A stretch of 24,468 bases of DNA. Origin: Avimonoglobus sp965151315. GTDB lineage: Bacteria > Bacillota > Clostridia > UBA1381. The translations under genes were made by a program, and so were the position numbers. Location: contig CBCTZG010000041.1 of assembly GCA_965151315.1 (NCBI GenBank), forward strand, positions 1 through 24,468. The letters are read 5' to 3'. This document shows positions 5,743-14,504 of the stretch, in pieces. The number at the start of each line of letters is the position of its first letter. Within the stretch, counting starts at the first letter, position 1. The notes under the pieces were generated by a model. That model did no database searches. It worked only from the letters and a program-made list of their open reading frames with translations, and had not been told where the DNA came from.

Positions 5743-6069
5743 ATGTTTGATTGTTATGATGATTTTAAAACTTTTGTTAGTCAGAGTGTCTACAAATTGC
5801 GTGAACAAAATAATATTTCCGCAAGAGATCTGAGTTTATCTTTAGGGCTAAATGATGGTTATATCAACCGAATTGAAAATAAAAAGAGCATGCCGTCTAT
5901 GGAGAATTTTTTTAATATTTGTCAATATTTTAATATTGCACCCAAAGACTTTTTTGATGATGGCCAACAGGCGCCCGGTCAGCTGGCTGCACTCATTGCA
6001 GAATGTAAAAATTTAGACGCGCAGTCCCTCCAGCTGCTTTTGGAAATGGCTAAAAAAATGAAGTCCTGA
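5743..6069 (+). CDS. XRE-family (Cro/cI-type) transcriptional regulator
   Basis: A 108-residue cytoplasmic DNA-binding protein and the only plus-strand gene in the window. Residues about 12-70 form an HTH_3 domain: VYKLREQNNISARDLSLSLG, then NDGYINRIENKKSMPS with the recognition helix, then FFNICQYFNIAPKDFFD. The C-terminal 35 residues (LAALIAECKNLDAQSLQLLLEMAKKM) form a short helical tail, as in SinR/Xre-like dimeric repressors. AGGGTG precedes the ATG. Its coding sequence is more A/T-rich than its neighbours. It is divergent from the HTH-alphaCTD gene, separated by a double palindromic operator, so it probably represses that gene and itself. It ends at a terminator shared with the convergent yesM-like gene. 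Confidence 0.9.
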   Translation: MFDCYDDFKTFVSQSVYKLREQNNISARDLSLSLGLNDGYINRIENKKSMPSMENFFNICQYFNIAPKDFFDDGQQAPGQLAALIAECKNLDAQSLQLLLEMAKKMKS

Positions 6070-6113
6070 CCGCCCTTTCATAAGCTGCTGTTGTATTTTT
6101 TTGCATCCCAAAC

Positions 6114-6143
6114 AAAAAAACGCTTCAGAAGAAGCGTTTTTTT
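6114..6143. terminator. Shared bidirectional terminator
   Basis: Seven A, CGCTTC (6121-6126), loop AGAA, GAAGCG (6131-6136), seven T. The symmetric A and T tracts serve both the plus-strand XRE gene ending at 6069 and the minus-strand kinase gene ending at 6189, closing the carbohydrate operon. Confidence 0.9.
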
Positions 6144-6188
6144 ACTCTATCCTTATCTTATCCTATCCATTATTCTATTGTCCACATT

Positions 6189-7919
6189 TTATTCTACATC
6201 CGGCAGGGACAAAGTCACCGTAATCCCGCCCATCTCGTTGGAGCTCACGGTCAACCCGTACTTCTCGCCTAAAATCAGCTTTACCCGCTGGTTGACATTG
6301 CTGAGCCCGATGTTTTCATTTTCCCGGATCTCCCGGCTGTTCAGCCGCTGAGTCAGCGTCTGCAATTGCTCCGCAGTCATGCCCCGGCCGTCGTCGGCTA
6401 CCGTCAGGATAACCCGGCCGTCCTGCTGTTTCCCGGACACCCAAATATGCCCCGGCTCTGTCATCCCCTTAATGCCATGCTCCACAGCGTTTTCAATCAG
6501 GGGCTGGAGGATCATCTTGCAGACCCGCTTCTGGAGGATCTCCGGCGTGATGTTCCAGATCACCTGGATTTTATCCCGGTAGCGCACCTTCAAAAGCTCC
6601 ACATACGTTTTGGCGTGGGTCACTTCCCGCTCCACCGTCGTCATGTTATCCTGGGTTTCCAGGCCTAACCGCAAAAGCCTGGACAGCGCCCCGATCATAT
6701 CCGATACCTCGTTTTCCCCCTTTAATAGCATTGCCGCCTTCAGGTTGATGATCTCCAGCGTGTTAAACAGAAAATGGGGATTGATCTGGGACTGCAGCGC
6801 CACCATCTGGGACCGCTTCAGTTGGTTCAGCTTCCCTTCCAGCTCTGCCTCCGCTTCCTTTAGGGAGGAAAACGCCTGGAGAAGGTTGGTGGAAATAAAC
6901 TTATATTCGTCCGTACCGCCGGCAGTGACGACCATATTATAGCGTTCCATCTCCGCCAGAATGTCTGCCAAGGGCTTGTATGTCCGCAGGGAGAACAGGT
7001 ACGCGATAAATACAGCGATTAGGCATACTAAAAGCCACAGCCCAATAAACAGCAGGATCACCTTGGAATTCATTTTCACATGGTCGCTGTACTCGTAAAT
7101 ATACTTCCAATTATTTACATCAGACATTTTTTCCAGGACGCCAAACTGATCGCTGTCCCGGACTTGGAACGGACTGCCGATTTCCTCCCGGATCGTGGAA
7201 TATAAAACGGTGTTCTCCTCATCTACAATGTAGAACCGGCCCTCGTCCTCCTCCAGGATTGTTTTTGTGATCCCGCGCATGGACTCCACCGGCACATTCA
7301 CAATCAACACACCTTCATTTTCCCCGTATGTATTGACCACATAATAAAACGTCATGGCCTGCCCGGTGATGGTGCTGCCTGTATATGGCTTGTCCCGAAT
7401 CTCCACCCACTGCAGGGTGGTCTGCCCGGCGGCCTGGTATGACGCCAGCCAACCCTGGTCCGAATAATTTTCTAAGGTGTTGGCAGCCTGGTTCCCAATT
7501 ACTATCTGATTCTTCTCCGAGTACAAATAGACGGTATCTAAATACCCATTGGCCAGCACAAAAGCATTCAGAAGGCTTTTAATTGCGTTAGTACGGGTAT
7601 ATACCACGCCGTTGTCCAACCGGGCATTGCTGTCCATCATAAATAGCTGCACATTGGAATCCGACAGTATAGAATACACGCTGCCGTCAATGGTCTGGAC
7701 AAATCCGTCAATCCCTTCCGCGATTCGGGATAATTCCGTGCTGCTGGTATATTTCACCTCGTCCGTCACCGATTTTTCATAGTAAAAAATCAGCATAAAG
7801 GTAATGATCGCCAAGGGCAGCGCGACAATCAGAAGGATCGCCAAAAACTGCTTTAGGAATACACTATGAAATTTATACTTTTTAATATGCCGCATAATCT
7901 GGCGGAAATTTTTTGTCAT
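6189..7919 (-). CDS. YesM-like sensor histidine kinase
   Basis: A 576-residue membrane kinase of the YesM/LytS-like class that pairs with AraC-type response regulators in Firmicute glycan loci. Two transmembrane helices (about 24-46 and 287-310) flank a 240-residue extracellular Cache-like sensor. A HAMP-like stretch follows (SLRTYKPLADILAEMERYN, about 310-330). The His_kinase motif is SQINPHFLFNTLEIIN with phosphorylated His382. The ATPase domain shows LQPLIENAVEHG (N box, about 472-482), DDGRGM (509-514) and ENIGLSN (about 535-541). All key residues are present. It lies 16 bp behind the yesN-like gene and is the last gene of the operon. It probably senses an extracellular oligosaccharide or the liganded binding protein; the ligand is not visible. 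Confidence 0.93.
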   Translation of the reverse strand: MTKNFRQIMRHIKKYKFHSVFLKQFLAILLIVALPLAIITFMLIFYYEKSVTDEVKYTSSTELSRIAEGIDGFVQTIDGSVYSILSDSNVQLFMMDSNARLDNGVVYTRTNAIKSLLNAFVLANGYLDTVYLYSEKNQIVIGNQAANTLENYSDQGWLASYQAAGQTTLQWVEIRDKPYTGSTITGQAMTFYYVVNTYGENEGVLIVNVPVESMRGITKTILEEDEGRFYIVDEENTVLYSTIREEIGSPFQVRDSDQFGVLEKMSDVNNWKYIYEYSDHVKMNSKVILLFIGLWLLVCLIAVFIAYLFSLRTYKPLADILAEMERYNMVVTAGGTDEYKFISTNLLQAFSSLKEAEAELEGKLNQLKRSQMVALQSQINPHFLFNTLEIINLKAAMLLKGENEVSDMIGALSRLLRLGLETQDNMTTVEREVTHAKTYVELLKVRYRDKIQVIWNITPEILQKRVCKMILQPLIENAVEHGIKGMTEPGHIWVSGKQQDGRVILTVADDGRGMTAEQLQTLTQRLNSREIRENENIGLSNVNQRVKLILGEKYGLTVSSNEMGGITVTLSLPDVE

Positions 7920-7935
7920 TGTCCTGCCTTTCCGT

Positions 7936-9486
7936 TTACTGTATCTGGTTTCTGTACTCTACCGGCGTTAAGCCCGTATATTGCTTGAAAATCCGATAGA
8001 AATACTGTACACTTTTATACCCTACCATCCCGCTGATCTCGTAAACCTTGTAGGTCTCGTTTTTCAAAAGCTCCATGGCCTTTTTGATCCGCTGGGCGAT
8101 CAGATAGTCTGAAAAGTTTTCGCCCGTCTGGTCTTTAAAGAGCTTGCTGAAATATACGGGGTTTAGATAGATGACATTGGCTACGTCTTCTAAATTGATG
8201 TCCTCGCAGGCGTGCTGGGCGATATATTGCTTGGCCTTGCGGATAAACTGCTTTGAGGAGCCCTGTTCGTCCCCCTGGATCCCGTCAATAATCTCTTCCA
8301 GGGCGGACGCGGCGATTTTTGATGCCTCCTGGAAGGTTTCCGCTTTAATGATTTTCCGATACAAGCTTTGGTCGCCCATTAACTCAAAAATATCAATCTC
8401 CATTTCCGCCAGCGTAGCGCTAATACTGGAAAACAGATTGATCAGCGTGTTCTGCACCGTCTGCAGCTTTGCCGCGCCCAGCTCCTGCATAATACTTTCA
8501 AAAATGTTTAAAACACCGGTTTTATTGCCAACATTGATATAATTAACCAGCATTTTCTGCCGGTCTAAAAAGACGAAGCTGGATTTGCCGTCCCGCAGCA
8601 GCTCCCGCTCCTCCTGGCCCAAATCCAGCAGCAGGGCCGCTTTGCCGGTAATGGTATATTCAATATGCAGCTTGGCGCTCCCGGCCATCTGGGCCTTCAG
8701 CTTATCCAAAACTGCGGCTGTGTCCTGAAGAAATATATCCGTCTCCGTCTTCCTGCCGCTGATCGCAACAAACTCCAGCATACCGCCGGCATGGGACAAC
8801 ACATAAAAGCGGATTTTTTCGCCGGTGTTTTGGAAGTACTCCAGCACCAGCTTATAAAAGGTATCCTTATTGTAGGTCACATTGCTCTCTACATATTCCC
8901 CATAGGCCGCGGCCTCCAGCATGCCCATGCAGCATAAGCTGTTTTCCAGATCACAGCTGATCCCCACCAGCTTCATACGCTCAGCGATCTCATCCTTATC
9001 CTTCAACTCGCCCAGAATAATATCCGCCAAGAGCTGCTTCTGCACCAAAGGGATAACATAATTCATCTGCCGGCGCTCGTTTTTGGTGGTTTCCAAGCTG
9101 TCGTATTTTTCGTCCAGCTGCGTTTTCGCGTCCATAACGATTTTTCGGAGCTCCGAAATATTCATCGGCTTTAGAATGTAGTCCATAACGCCGAACTGGA
9201 TAGCGGATTTCGCATATTCAAACTCCTCGTAAGCGCTCATCAGCACCACCTTGATGTCCAGCTTGTTGCGGCTCACATACTCCGCCACCGCAAGGCCAGT
9301 CACAAACGTCATCCGGATATCGCTGATAATCAGATCCACCGGGTGTTCGTCAATATACGCCAAAGCGTCCCGGCCGTCCGGAAATGTGCCGGCAATGTGA
9401 AACCCCATTTCCTCCCAGTCAAACATTTCTACCAAACATTCCCGGATCACCGGCTCATCGTCAATGATAATCAGTTCATACAGCAT
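7936..9486 (-). CDS. YesN-like response regulator with AraC DNA-binding domain
   Basis: A 516-residue cytoplasmic regulator. The N-terminal receiver (about 1-120) has the acidic pair Asp9/Asp10, the phosphoacceptor Asp56 in LIISDIRM and the lysine in DYILKPM (about 106). A long 280-residue middle region of the YesN type has no recognised fold. The C-terminal AraC/XylS domain (about 410-516) shows both helix-turn-helix units: DINLEDVANVIYLNPVYFSK and KVYEISGMVGYKSVQYFYRI, ending FKQYTGLTPVEYR. The start has GGAGG upstream. It is sandwiched between the intracellular beta-helix gene (14 bp) and its kinase (16 bp). The likely targets are the two promoters with a shared 40-bp element at 16004-16043 and 23874-23913. 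Confidence 0.93.
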   Translation of the reverse strand: MLYELIIIDDEPVIRECLVEMFDWEEMGFHIAGTFPDGRDALAYIDEHPVDLIISDIRMTFVTGLAVAEYVSRNKLDIKVVLMSAYEEFEYAKSAIQFGVMDYILKPMNISELRKIVMDAKTQLDEKYDSLETTKNERRQMNYVIPLVQKQLLADIILGELKDKDEIAERMKLVGISCDLENSLCCMGMLEAAAYGEYVESNVTYNKDTFYKLVLEYFQNTGEKIRFYVLSHAGGMLEFVAISGRKTETDIFLQDTAAVLDKLKAQMAGSAKLHIEYTITGKAALLLDLGQEERELLRDGKSSFVFLDRQKMLVNYINVGNKTGVLNIFESIMQELGAAKLQTVQNTLINLFSSISATLAEMEIDIFELMGDQSLYRKIIKAETFQEASKIAASALEEIIDGIQGDEQGSSKQFIRKAKQYIAQHACEDINLEDVANVIYLNPVYFSKLFKDQTGENFSDYLIAQRIKKAMELLKNETYKVYEISGMVGYKSVQYFYRIFKQYTGLTPVEYRNQIQ

Positions 9487-9500
9487 TGGCCCGCCTCCGT

Positions 9501-11303
9501 CTATTCTATAATAATCGTGTTTTCCAAAACTCTGCCATATTTTTCTACCGGTTCCTGGACGAGTCCCAGCGGGGTATGGATCAAAAGATTTTCCTCAGCC
9601 CATACGTCCTTGGGATCCATGGGATCGCCGGTCTCTACCATAGCGGCCAGCCATGGATATCGTTCTTGCCAGCAGGCAGCATGATAATCGATTGGTGCCA
9701 GCCGTCCTGTTAGGATCCGGCGGCTGTTTTCCACCAGATCAGGATGGTTTTTCCGGAGCTCAAAGGCCTTTTGCCCATCCTTAATCACATTATGCCGGAT
9801 GGTAATATGCCCGCCGCCATGGGTCATAACGGCACAGGGTACCCGCTCAAACAGGTTGGCGTAAATCTCTGTGCTTCCCATGCCGTCGTCTAAATAAATG
9901 CCGAAGGTACCGTGTTTGTCCAGTCCCGGCTGGATATCATGGATGTAATTCTTCCGGATCACATTGCCGCAGAAGGTCCAGTCCCGCAGGGAATACACCG
10001 CACCGGCATCGTCGGAGAACTGGCAGACGTCATAAATCTCGTTGCCCTCAATCAAATGGTCGTTTCCTTCAAAACCAATCCCCATATGGGTGCCATCATG
10101 AATTGTATTCCCAGCGGCAATACAGCCGACGCCAAACAAGCCCGCCGCTGGCCGGTAGGTTCTGGCGGTTTTGGCGTAGGTGAAAATACGGCAGTCCCGC
10201 ACATAGTTTCCGCATGGACGTAATGTCTGCCGGTCACCGCCGGACAAGCTCACGCCGCCCATGCCGATATCATGGATCGTACAGCGCTTTAAGCCGTTTT
10301 GTCGGCCGCCGTCGCCGTTTTCGCCGATCTCGCCTAGATCCAAGCCTGCTCCCCGCTGGGCATAGCCAAAAACCGCGGCGGTTTTTCCAATGTCCCGGAA
10401 TGTGCAATCCTGGAAGCTGTTATTTTCCCCGCCGACACATTCCACACCGTTTCCCCGGGTCATCTCAAAGGTAATTCCGGAAAATACAATGGAGCTCGCC
10501 CCCGTCAGCCGGACCAGCGGCTGGACAGATGCCGAAAGCTCCGCGTCCGCCGCCGGGCCGCAGATATACAGCTTCTGCCGGGCAGAGGATATGTAAAATT
10601 CTCCCGGTACCATTGTTTCCAATATATTAAAGAAGCATACCGGTTTCCCATTCCCCATGCCAAAATAGCTTTTCCCATCCAGAAACACCCGGCCGTCTGT
10701 CCGTTGTATCTTACGGACAGGCAGGGCACAGTCCGCCCACTCCCACATAGGATATCCGTAAACCCACGCTTCTTCCCCGCTCCACGCCGCCGCTTCCGGC
10801 AGCAGGAAGGAATCCTGCGTATCCGAGACAGCTTCCGTCCGGCAAAATCCGTCTTTCGGCCAGCGGGCCATCGCGAGCCGTTCATTGTCCCGCCGCAGCA
10901 CCGGCAGACCTCCGGCCGGATTTTCTCCGATCCCAAAGGCCTCCAGTGCGACAGGCTGGATGCCCAAGCCCGTAAGATCTGTCTCCAGAAGCCAGCTCCC
11001 GTCTCCGACCCGCTCTAATATAGCCGCATCCGTGACTGGCACAAACGCTTCGGCAGGGATCCGCACACCGCCGCTGAGCACAGGTCTCTCATCAGCATAC
11101 GCGGCAAACGTAATATTTTCCTCCCCGGTCAGTTCCAACGCGTCCCGGCAGCGGTAGACGCCGCCCCGAACATTCACTGTAGCCGGCTCTCCCGACGCCC
11201 TGTTTTTCCGGATATATGCCGCCGCACCCTGAAACGAACCCAGCGGATGGGACAAAGTCCCATCCGCCGCGTCGTTTCCTTGGGGGCTAATATAAATTTC
11301 CAT
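9501..11303 (-). CDS. Cytoplasmic parallel beta-helix protein, putative glycoside-active enzyme (GH141-like?)
   Basis: A 600-residue protein starting directly with EIYISPQGNDAADGTLSHP, the usual opening of right-handed parallel beta-helix carbohydrate enzymes, and with no signal peptide, so it should be cytoplasmic. The repeating Asn/Asp-rich coils run from about 265 to 505. Conserved blocks shared with both secreted paralogues are FSDDAGAVYSLRDWT (Asp431/432) and FGIYLDDG (Asp472/473), then a WQERYP motif near 545. These paired aspartates are the best candidates for catalytic residues. By memory the pattern recalls family GH141 (fucosidase and xylanase activities), which I cannot confirm. 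AGGAGG precedes the ATG. It lacks the accessory domains of the paralogues. Likely job: finishing imported oligosaccharides. Confidence 0.8.
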   Translation of the reverse strand: MEIYISPQGNDAADGTLSHPLGSFQGAAAYIRKNRASGEPATVNVRGGVYRCRDALELTGEENITFAAYADERPVLSGGVRIPAEAFVPVTDAAILERVGDGSWLLETDLTGLGIQPVALEAFGIGENPAGGLPVLRRDNERLAMARWPKDGFCRTEAVSDTQDSFLLPEAAAWSGEEAWVYGYPMWEWADCALPVRKIQRTDGRVFLDGKSYFGMGNGKPVCFFNILETMVPGEFYISSARQKLYICGPAADAELSASVQPLVRLTGASSIVFSGITFEMTRGNGVECVGGENNSFQDCTFRDIGKTAAVFGYAQRGAGLDLGEIGENGDGGRQNGLKRCTIHDIGMGGVSLSGGDRQTLRPCGNYVRDCRIFTYAKTARTYRPAAGLFGVGCIAAGNTIHDGTHMGIGFEGNDHLIEGNEIYDVCQFSDDAGAVYSLRDWTFCGNVIRKNYIHDIQPGLDKHGTFGIYLDDGMGSTEIYANLFERVPCAVMTHGGGHITIRHNVIKDGQKAFELRKNHPDLVENSRRILTGRLAPIDYHAACWQERYPWLAAMVETGDPMDPKDVWAEENLLIHTPLGLVQEPVEKYGRVLENTIIIE

Positions 11304-11316
11304 AAAACCCCTCCTG

Positions 11317-14300
11317 TTATTTTGTGGTAATCTCCACTGTCATCGTTTCCGGATTCCACTGGACGTCAGCGCCGGTGCTCTCCGCCACAAACCGGACGGG
11401 CACCATCGTGTTGTCGTCCGATAATCTTGCCGGGCAGTCTAAGGGATAGACTCGGCCGTTTACGACCGCCTCGCTGTCCCCAATTACCAACACAATTTTC
11501 AAGCCGTCATTACTGCCGGTAACGGTCTGGGTATCCTCCGCCCAGTCTACCTGCATCTTTAGAGCTTCAAAAATATCCCGATACGGCACTAAAATCCGGC
11601 CGTTTTCCTCAATCGGCTCAACAGTAAGCTTAACATCCTTGCCATCAACGGTCACCTTATAAGTTGATTCAGGTTCCGGCTCTTCCTCTTCCTGGTTTTC
11701 ATCGTCAATCGTCACCTGGTTGTTGATCCCGTTTTCATATGGATTTTCCGGATTGGCATATTCCTTGCTGGTCTTGCCAAAGGAAATCTCTGATGTCTCC
11801 CCGCCGTTAAAGAGGGTGATATATCCTGCTTTCTTCACAGCAAAGGCGTCCTTATCCGCAAAGCTCATCACCTGCTCGCCGTTGATCCGCACAACGGAAT
11901 ACACTACATCGTCAATGGTGCAGGTAATAAACTCAACATCACTGAACTCATCCGGCTTGATATATGTATTGGAAACTGAATTCAGCATTACATTGGTGCC
12001 GCCCATCCAGCGCTGCATCTCCAGGGTGCTGCTCTTGATAACCAATACATAGCCGTTGGCCCCTTCCCAAGGTACAGTATTACTTTCTGAAGAACGCATG
12101 GTAACAGCCAACCAGCTAAATTCCGGCGCCGGCTTTACCTTGAACCGGAGCGCCCCGTCTGTATAGGTCTGTCCGGTATAGCCAATCACGCCTGGGCCCA
12201 TAGTCAATTCTGTACCGGCAAACTGTACCTGGGTCTCTCCTTTATCCCAGTTCCCGCTGTCCGCAATTAGATCCTCAATTAAAATGGGATCAGTGGTCAG
12301 GTTAACAACCGTATTGCTTTCTTCTTCTGCCAGCTCCTCCCAGACTGTCCGGTCGGGAATCGTATAATTCCCCTCTCCGGTCAGGCCGATCTTATCAAAT
12401 TCCGGTATTTCGAATTCCGGCCATTTATCCAAAATGCTTGGATCCTCAAAATACAGCTTGCTGTCCTCATCTACCCGCAGGCCGATATCCTCGCTGGTTT
12501 CCCAGTTGCTGTCTACCGTACCCATTTCGCCGATAGTGCTGGCAATGTTGGGATGCGTATGCCGGGCAATCAGGTTATACTGGATCGTATTCCGTTTCGG
12601 CGCCAATGGGTCGTCCTCTAAAATGTTATACAGCTCCGGATATTTTTCCTGCCAGACGGCGCTCTGATATGGCATAGCCTTTAGGTTAAGCATCAGTTCG
12701 CTGCCTTCCGGGTTCGCGTTATAAGGGTCTGCGTACCAAGCCTGGAACCCACGGTCGTCCACCGTGATGGACGCGGAGGAATTGCTGGTCTTGCCGTCGA
12801 TCAGGTTTTGGGTCACCAGGTTATCCCGGCCGCCGCCAACCAAAATCGGCGCCGTTACCCGGCGGAAGATATTCCCGACTACCTCCGTGCCGCCCAGGGT
12901 ATCGTCCAGGTAAACGCCTACAGACCACGCGCCCGGGCCGGCAATGTCATGGAAATAGTTATAGCGGATTTTATTGCCCCGGACCGTCCAGTTCCGGCCG
13001 CTGTAGATCGCGCCGCAGTCGTCCGTATCCTGGAGCACATCATAAATTTCATTGTACTCAATAATGTTGTCGTTGCCGCCAAACTGAATGGCTACGTGCG
13101 GCGCGTCGTGGATCAGGTTATTGGCATAATACCCGCCTACAGAATTTATAGCGATAGCCGGATTGTAGGTTTTGTTCGACCGCGCGTATTTATAAATATG
13201 GTTATCGGTTACGGAAAAATTCCCGCTGGTCAGGCTGGGGCGGTTTCCGCTGTAAACCGCGATACCGGCATTTCCGATGTTATGGATATCATTGCCCCGG
13301 ATCTCGCCGTTGGAGATATACTCTACATTCACAGCCCGGCCGCCGATATTCCGCAGCTTACAGTTGACAATATTCACATTTTCACCATTACCCATGAAAA
13401 TACCGTCGCCGCAGGTACCGTCAAATGTCAGGCCCTCAAAAGTGATGTTGGACGCGCCGCTTGCCGTAATAAACTTATCCGTACAGGTAGAATACCGGAT
13501 CTGCGCGTTCTCCAGGTCAGCCGGCGGATAGAAATACAAAACGCCTTCTGACCGGTCCAGATAATATTCCCCCGGCTGGTCGATCTCTTCCAGCAGGTTA
13601 TAAATATAGAAGCGTCTGTCCTGCTCCAAGCCTAAGCTGGGGGATTCCACGGTCTTCAGGATCTGCTGCTGGGTATCAACAGACGCCAGATGCAGGGAGT
13701 CGTCGCCCCAGTTTGCCCGCCAGAAGCCGTATAGCAGGGCCTCTTTTGCCTGGGTCCACCGGGCAATCCGTTCATCCTCGCATTTAAACGCGATCCCGTT
13801 GGCGCCGTCCTCTAAAATTTCCCCGGTCAAAATATAGGTATCATTGGGCCACCGGGCAATATTTAAAGGTTCGCTGTTAAAATAAATTTCAAATTCAGAC
13901 GCGAGCTGCTGCCCATAGATTTTCCGCTGCAGTTCGCCGTAATCTGTGATACCCAGCGCATGCAGGTCAATGCTGGCCACCTTACCCTGGGCTTCCTCCG
14001 GAAGCCGGGCAAGGATTTCCGCGTCAGTTACAATTTTTGCCTTGCTGGCGTCAATTTCCTTACTTGTGGTAATAATCGCCTCCTCGCCGGGATAGCTTTT
14101 GTAGACGACAGGGGCGTCCTTTGCGCCGGAATCCGCGCCTTCAAAAACAATCGCGGAATCCTGGCGGTACTCGCCGCCCCGGAAAATAACCTCAATCCCG
14201 TTGGGGGAACTGGCTTTTGCTTCCCGCACCGCGTCCTTCGCGCCTTTAAAGGTTTTGAGCGGCTGGGACTCTGTCCCCGGATTTTCATCGCTGCCGTTGG

Positions 14301-14412
14301 GGGCCACATAAATCTGCTTTGCACCCTCTGCAGCCTGCGGGGCAATCCCCGGAAGCACGCCGCCGCACATGGAAACTGCCAGCAGACAGGCCGCTAATTT
14401 CTTAAATACCAT
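11317..14412 (-). CDS. Secreted parallel beta-helix protein with LamG-like and copper-amine-oxidase-like C-terminal domains
   Basis: A 1031-residue exported protein with a signal peptide of about 28 residues. The catalytic-type part (about 32-640) opens with KQIYVAPNGSDENPGTESQP and contains beta-helix coils with the paralogue motifs QDTDDCGAIYSGRNWT, VGVYLDDTLGG and VWQEKYPEL. A jelly-roll domain (about 700-870, including YTDGALRFKVKPAPEFSWLAV) resembles LamG/DUF1080-type sugar-binding folds. An acidic linker (EEEEPEPE) leads to residues 916-1031, a copper amine oxidase N-terminal-like domain (RILVPYRDIFEALKMQVDW, NTMVPVRFVAESTGADVQW), a module often found on surface proteins of Firmicutes and probably wall- or glycan-attaching. 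GGGAG precedes the ATG. A strong hairpin separates it from the binding-protein gene upstream. The enzyme activity is inferred, possibly GH141-like. Confidence 0.85.
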   Translation of the reverse strand: MVFKKLAACLLAVSMCGGVLPGIAPQAAEGAKQIYVAPNGSDENPGTESQPLKTFKGAKDAVREAKASSPNGIEVIFRGGEYRQDSAIVFEGADSGAKDAPVVYKSYPGEEAIITTSKEIDASKAKIVTDAEILARLPEEAQGKVASIDLHALGITDYGELQRKIYGQQLASEFEIYFNSEPLNIARWPNDTYILTGEILEDGANGIAFKCEDERIARWTQAKEALLYGFWRANWGDDSLHLASVDTQQQILKTVESPSLGLEQDRRFYIYNLLEEIDQPGEYYLDRSEGVLYFYPPADLENAQIRYSTCTDKFITASGASNITFEGLTFDGTCGDGIFMGNGENVNIVNCKLRNIGGRAVNVEYISNGEIRGNDIHNIGNAGIAVYSGNRPSLTSGNFSVTDNHIYKYARSNKTYNPAIAINSVGGYYANNLIHDAPHVAIQFGGNDNIIEYNEIYDVLQDTDDCGAIYSGRNWTVRGNKIRYNYFHDIAGPGAWSVGVYLDDTLGGTEVVGNIFRRVTAPILVGGGRDNLVTQNLIDGKTSNSSASITVDDRGFQAWYADPYNANPEGSELMLNLKAMPYQSAVWQEKYPELYNILEDDPLAPKRNTIQYNLIARHTHPNIASTIGEMGTVDSNWETSEDIGLRVDEDSKLYFEDPSILDKWPEFEIPEFDKIGLTGEGNYTIPDRTVWEELAEEESNTVVNLTTDPILIEDLIADSGNWDKGETQVQFAGTELTMGPGVIGYTGQTYTDGALRFKVKPAPEFSWLAVTMRSSESNTVPWEGANGYVLVIKSSTLEMQRWMGGTNVMLNSVSNTYIKPDEFSDVEFITCTIDDVVYSVVRINGEQVMSFADKDAFAVKKAGYITLFNGGETSEISFGKTSKEYANPENPYENGINNQVTIDDENQEEEEPEPESTYKVTVDGKDVKLTVEPIEENGRILVPYRDIFEALKMQVDWAEDTQTVTGSNDGLKIVLVIGDSEAVVNGRVYPLDCPARLSDDNTMVPVRFVAESTGADVQWNPETMTVEITTK

Positions 14413-14434
14413 GGTTTCATCTCCCTATCTTTTC

Positions 14435-14482
14435 GAAAAAAGCGGATCATCATAGCCTATTTATTTATGATCGATCCGCTTT
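14435..14482 (-). terminator. Intra-operon terminator/attenuator after binding-protein gene
   Basis: A 10-bp stem (AAAGCGGATC 14439-14448 with GATCCGCTTT 14473-14482), a one-base bulge (C14472) and a further 6-bp stem (ATCATA 14449-14454 with TATGAT 14466-14471). Six A at 14436-14441 give a T run on the minus strand. No promoter fits between it and the next start at 14412, so downstream genes depend on read-through and the binding protein is made in excess, as is usual for importers. Confidence 0.85.
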
Positions 14483-14504
14483 CTATGTAATTTTGGTTTA
14501 TTGA

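Noticed and set aside
4842..6143. XRE/HTH-alphaCTD pair considered as part of a prophage or integrative element
   Set aside because: No integrase, relaxase, phage structural gene or attachment site is visible nearby, and the pair is closed by terminators.
12808..13551. Plus-strand open frame of 247 codons
   Set aside because: It mirrors the beta-helix coding sequence of the 1031-residue protein; the repeats and GC bias keep the opposite strand open. No start signal or motif.
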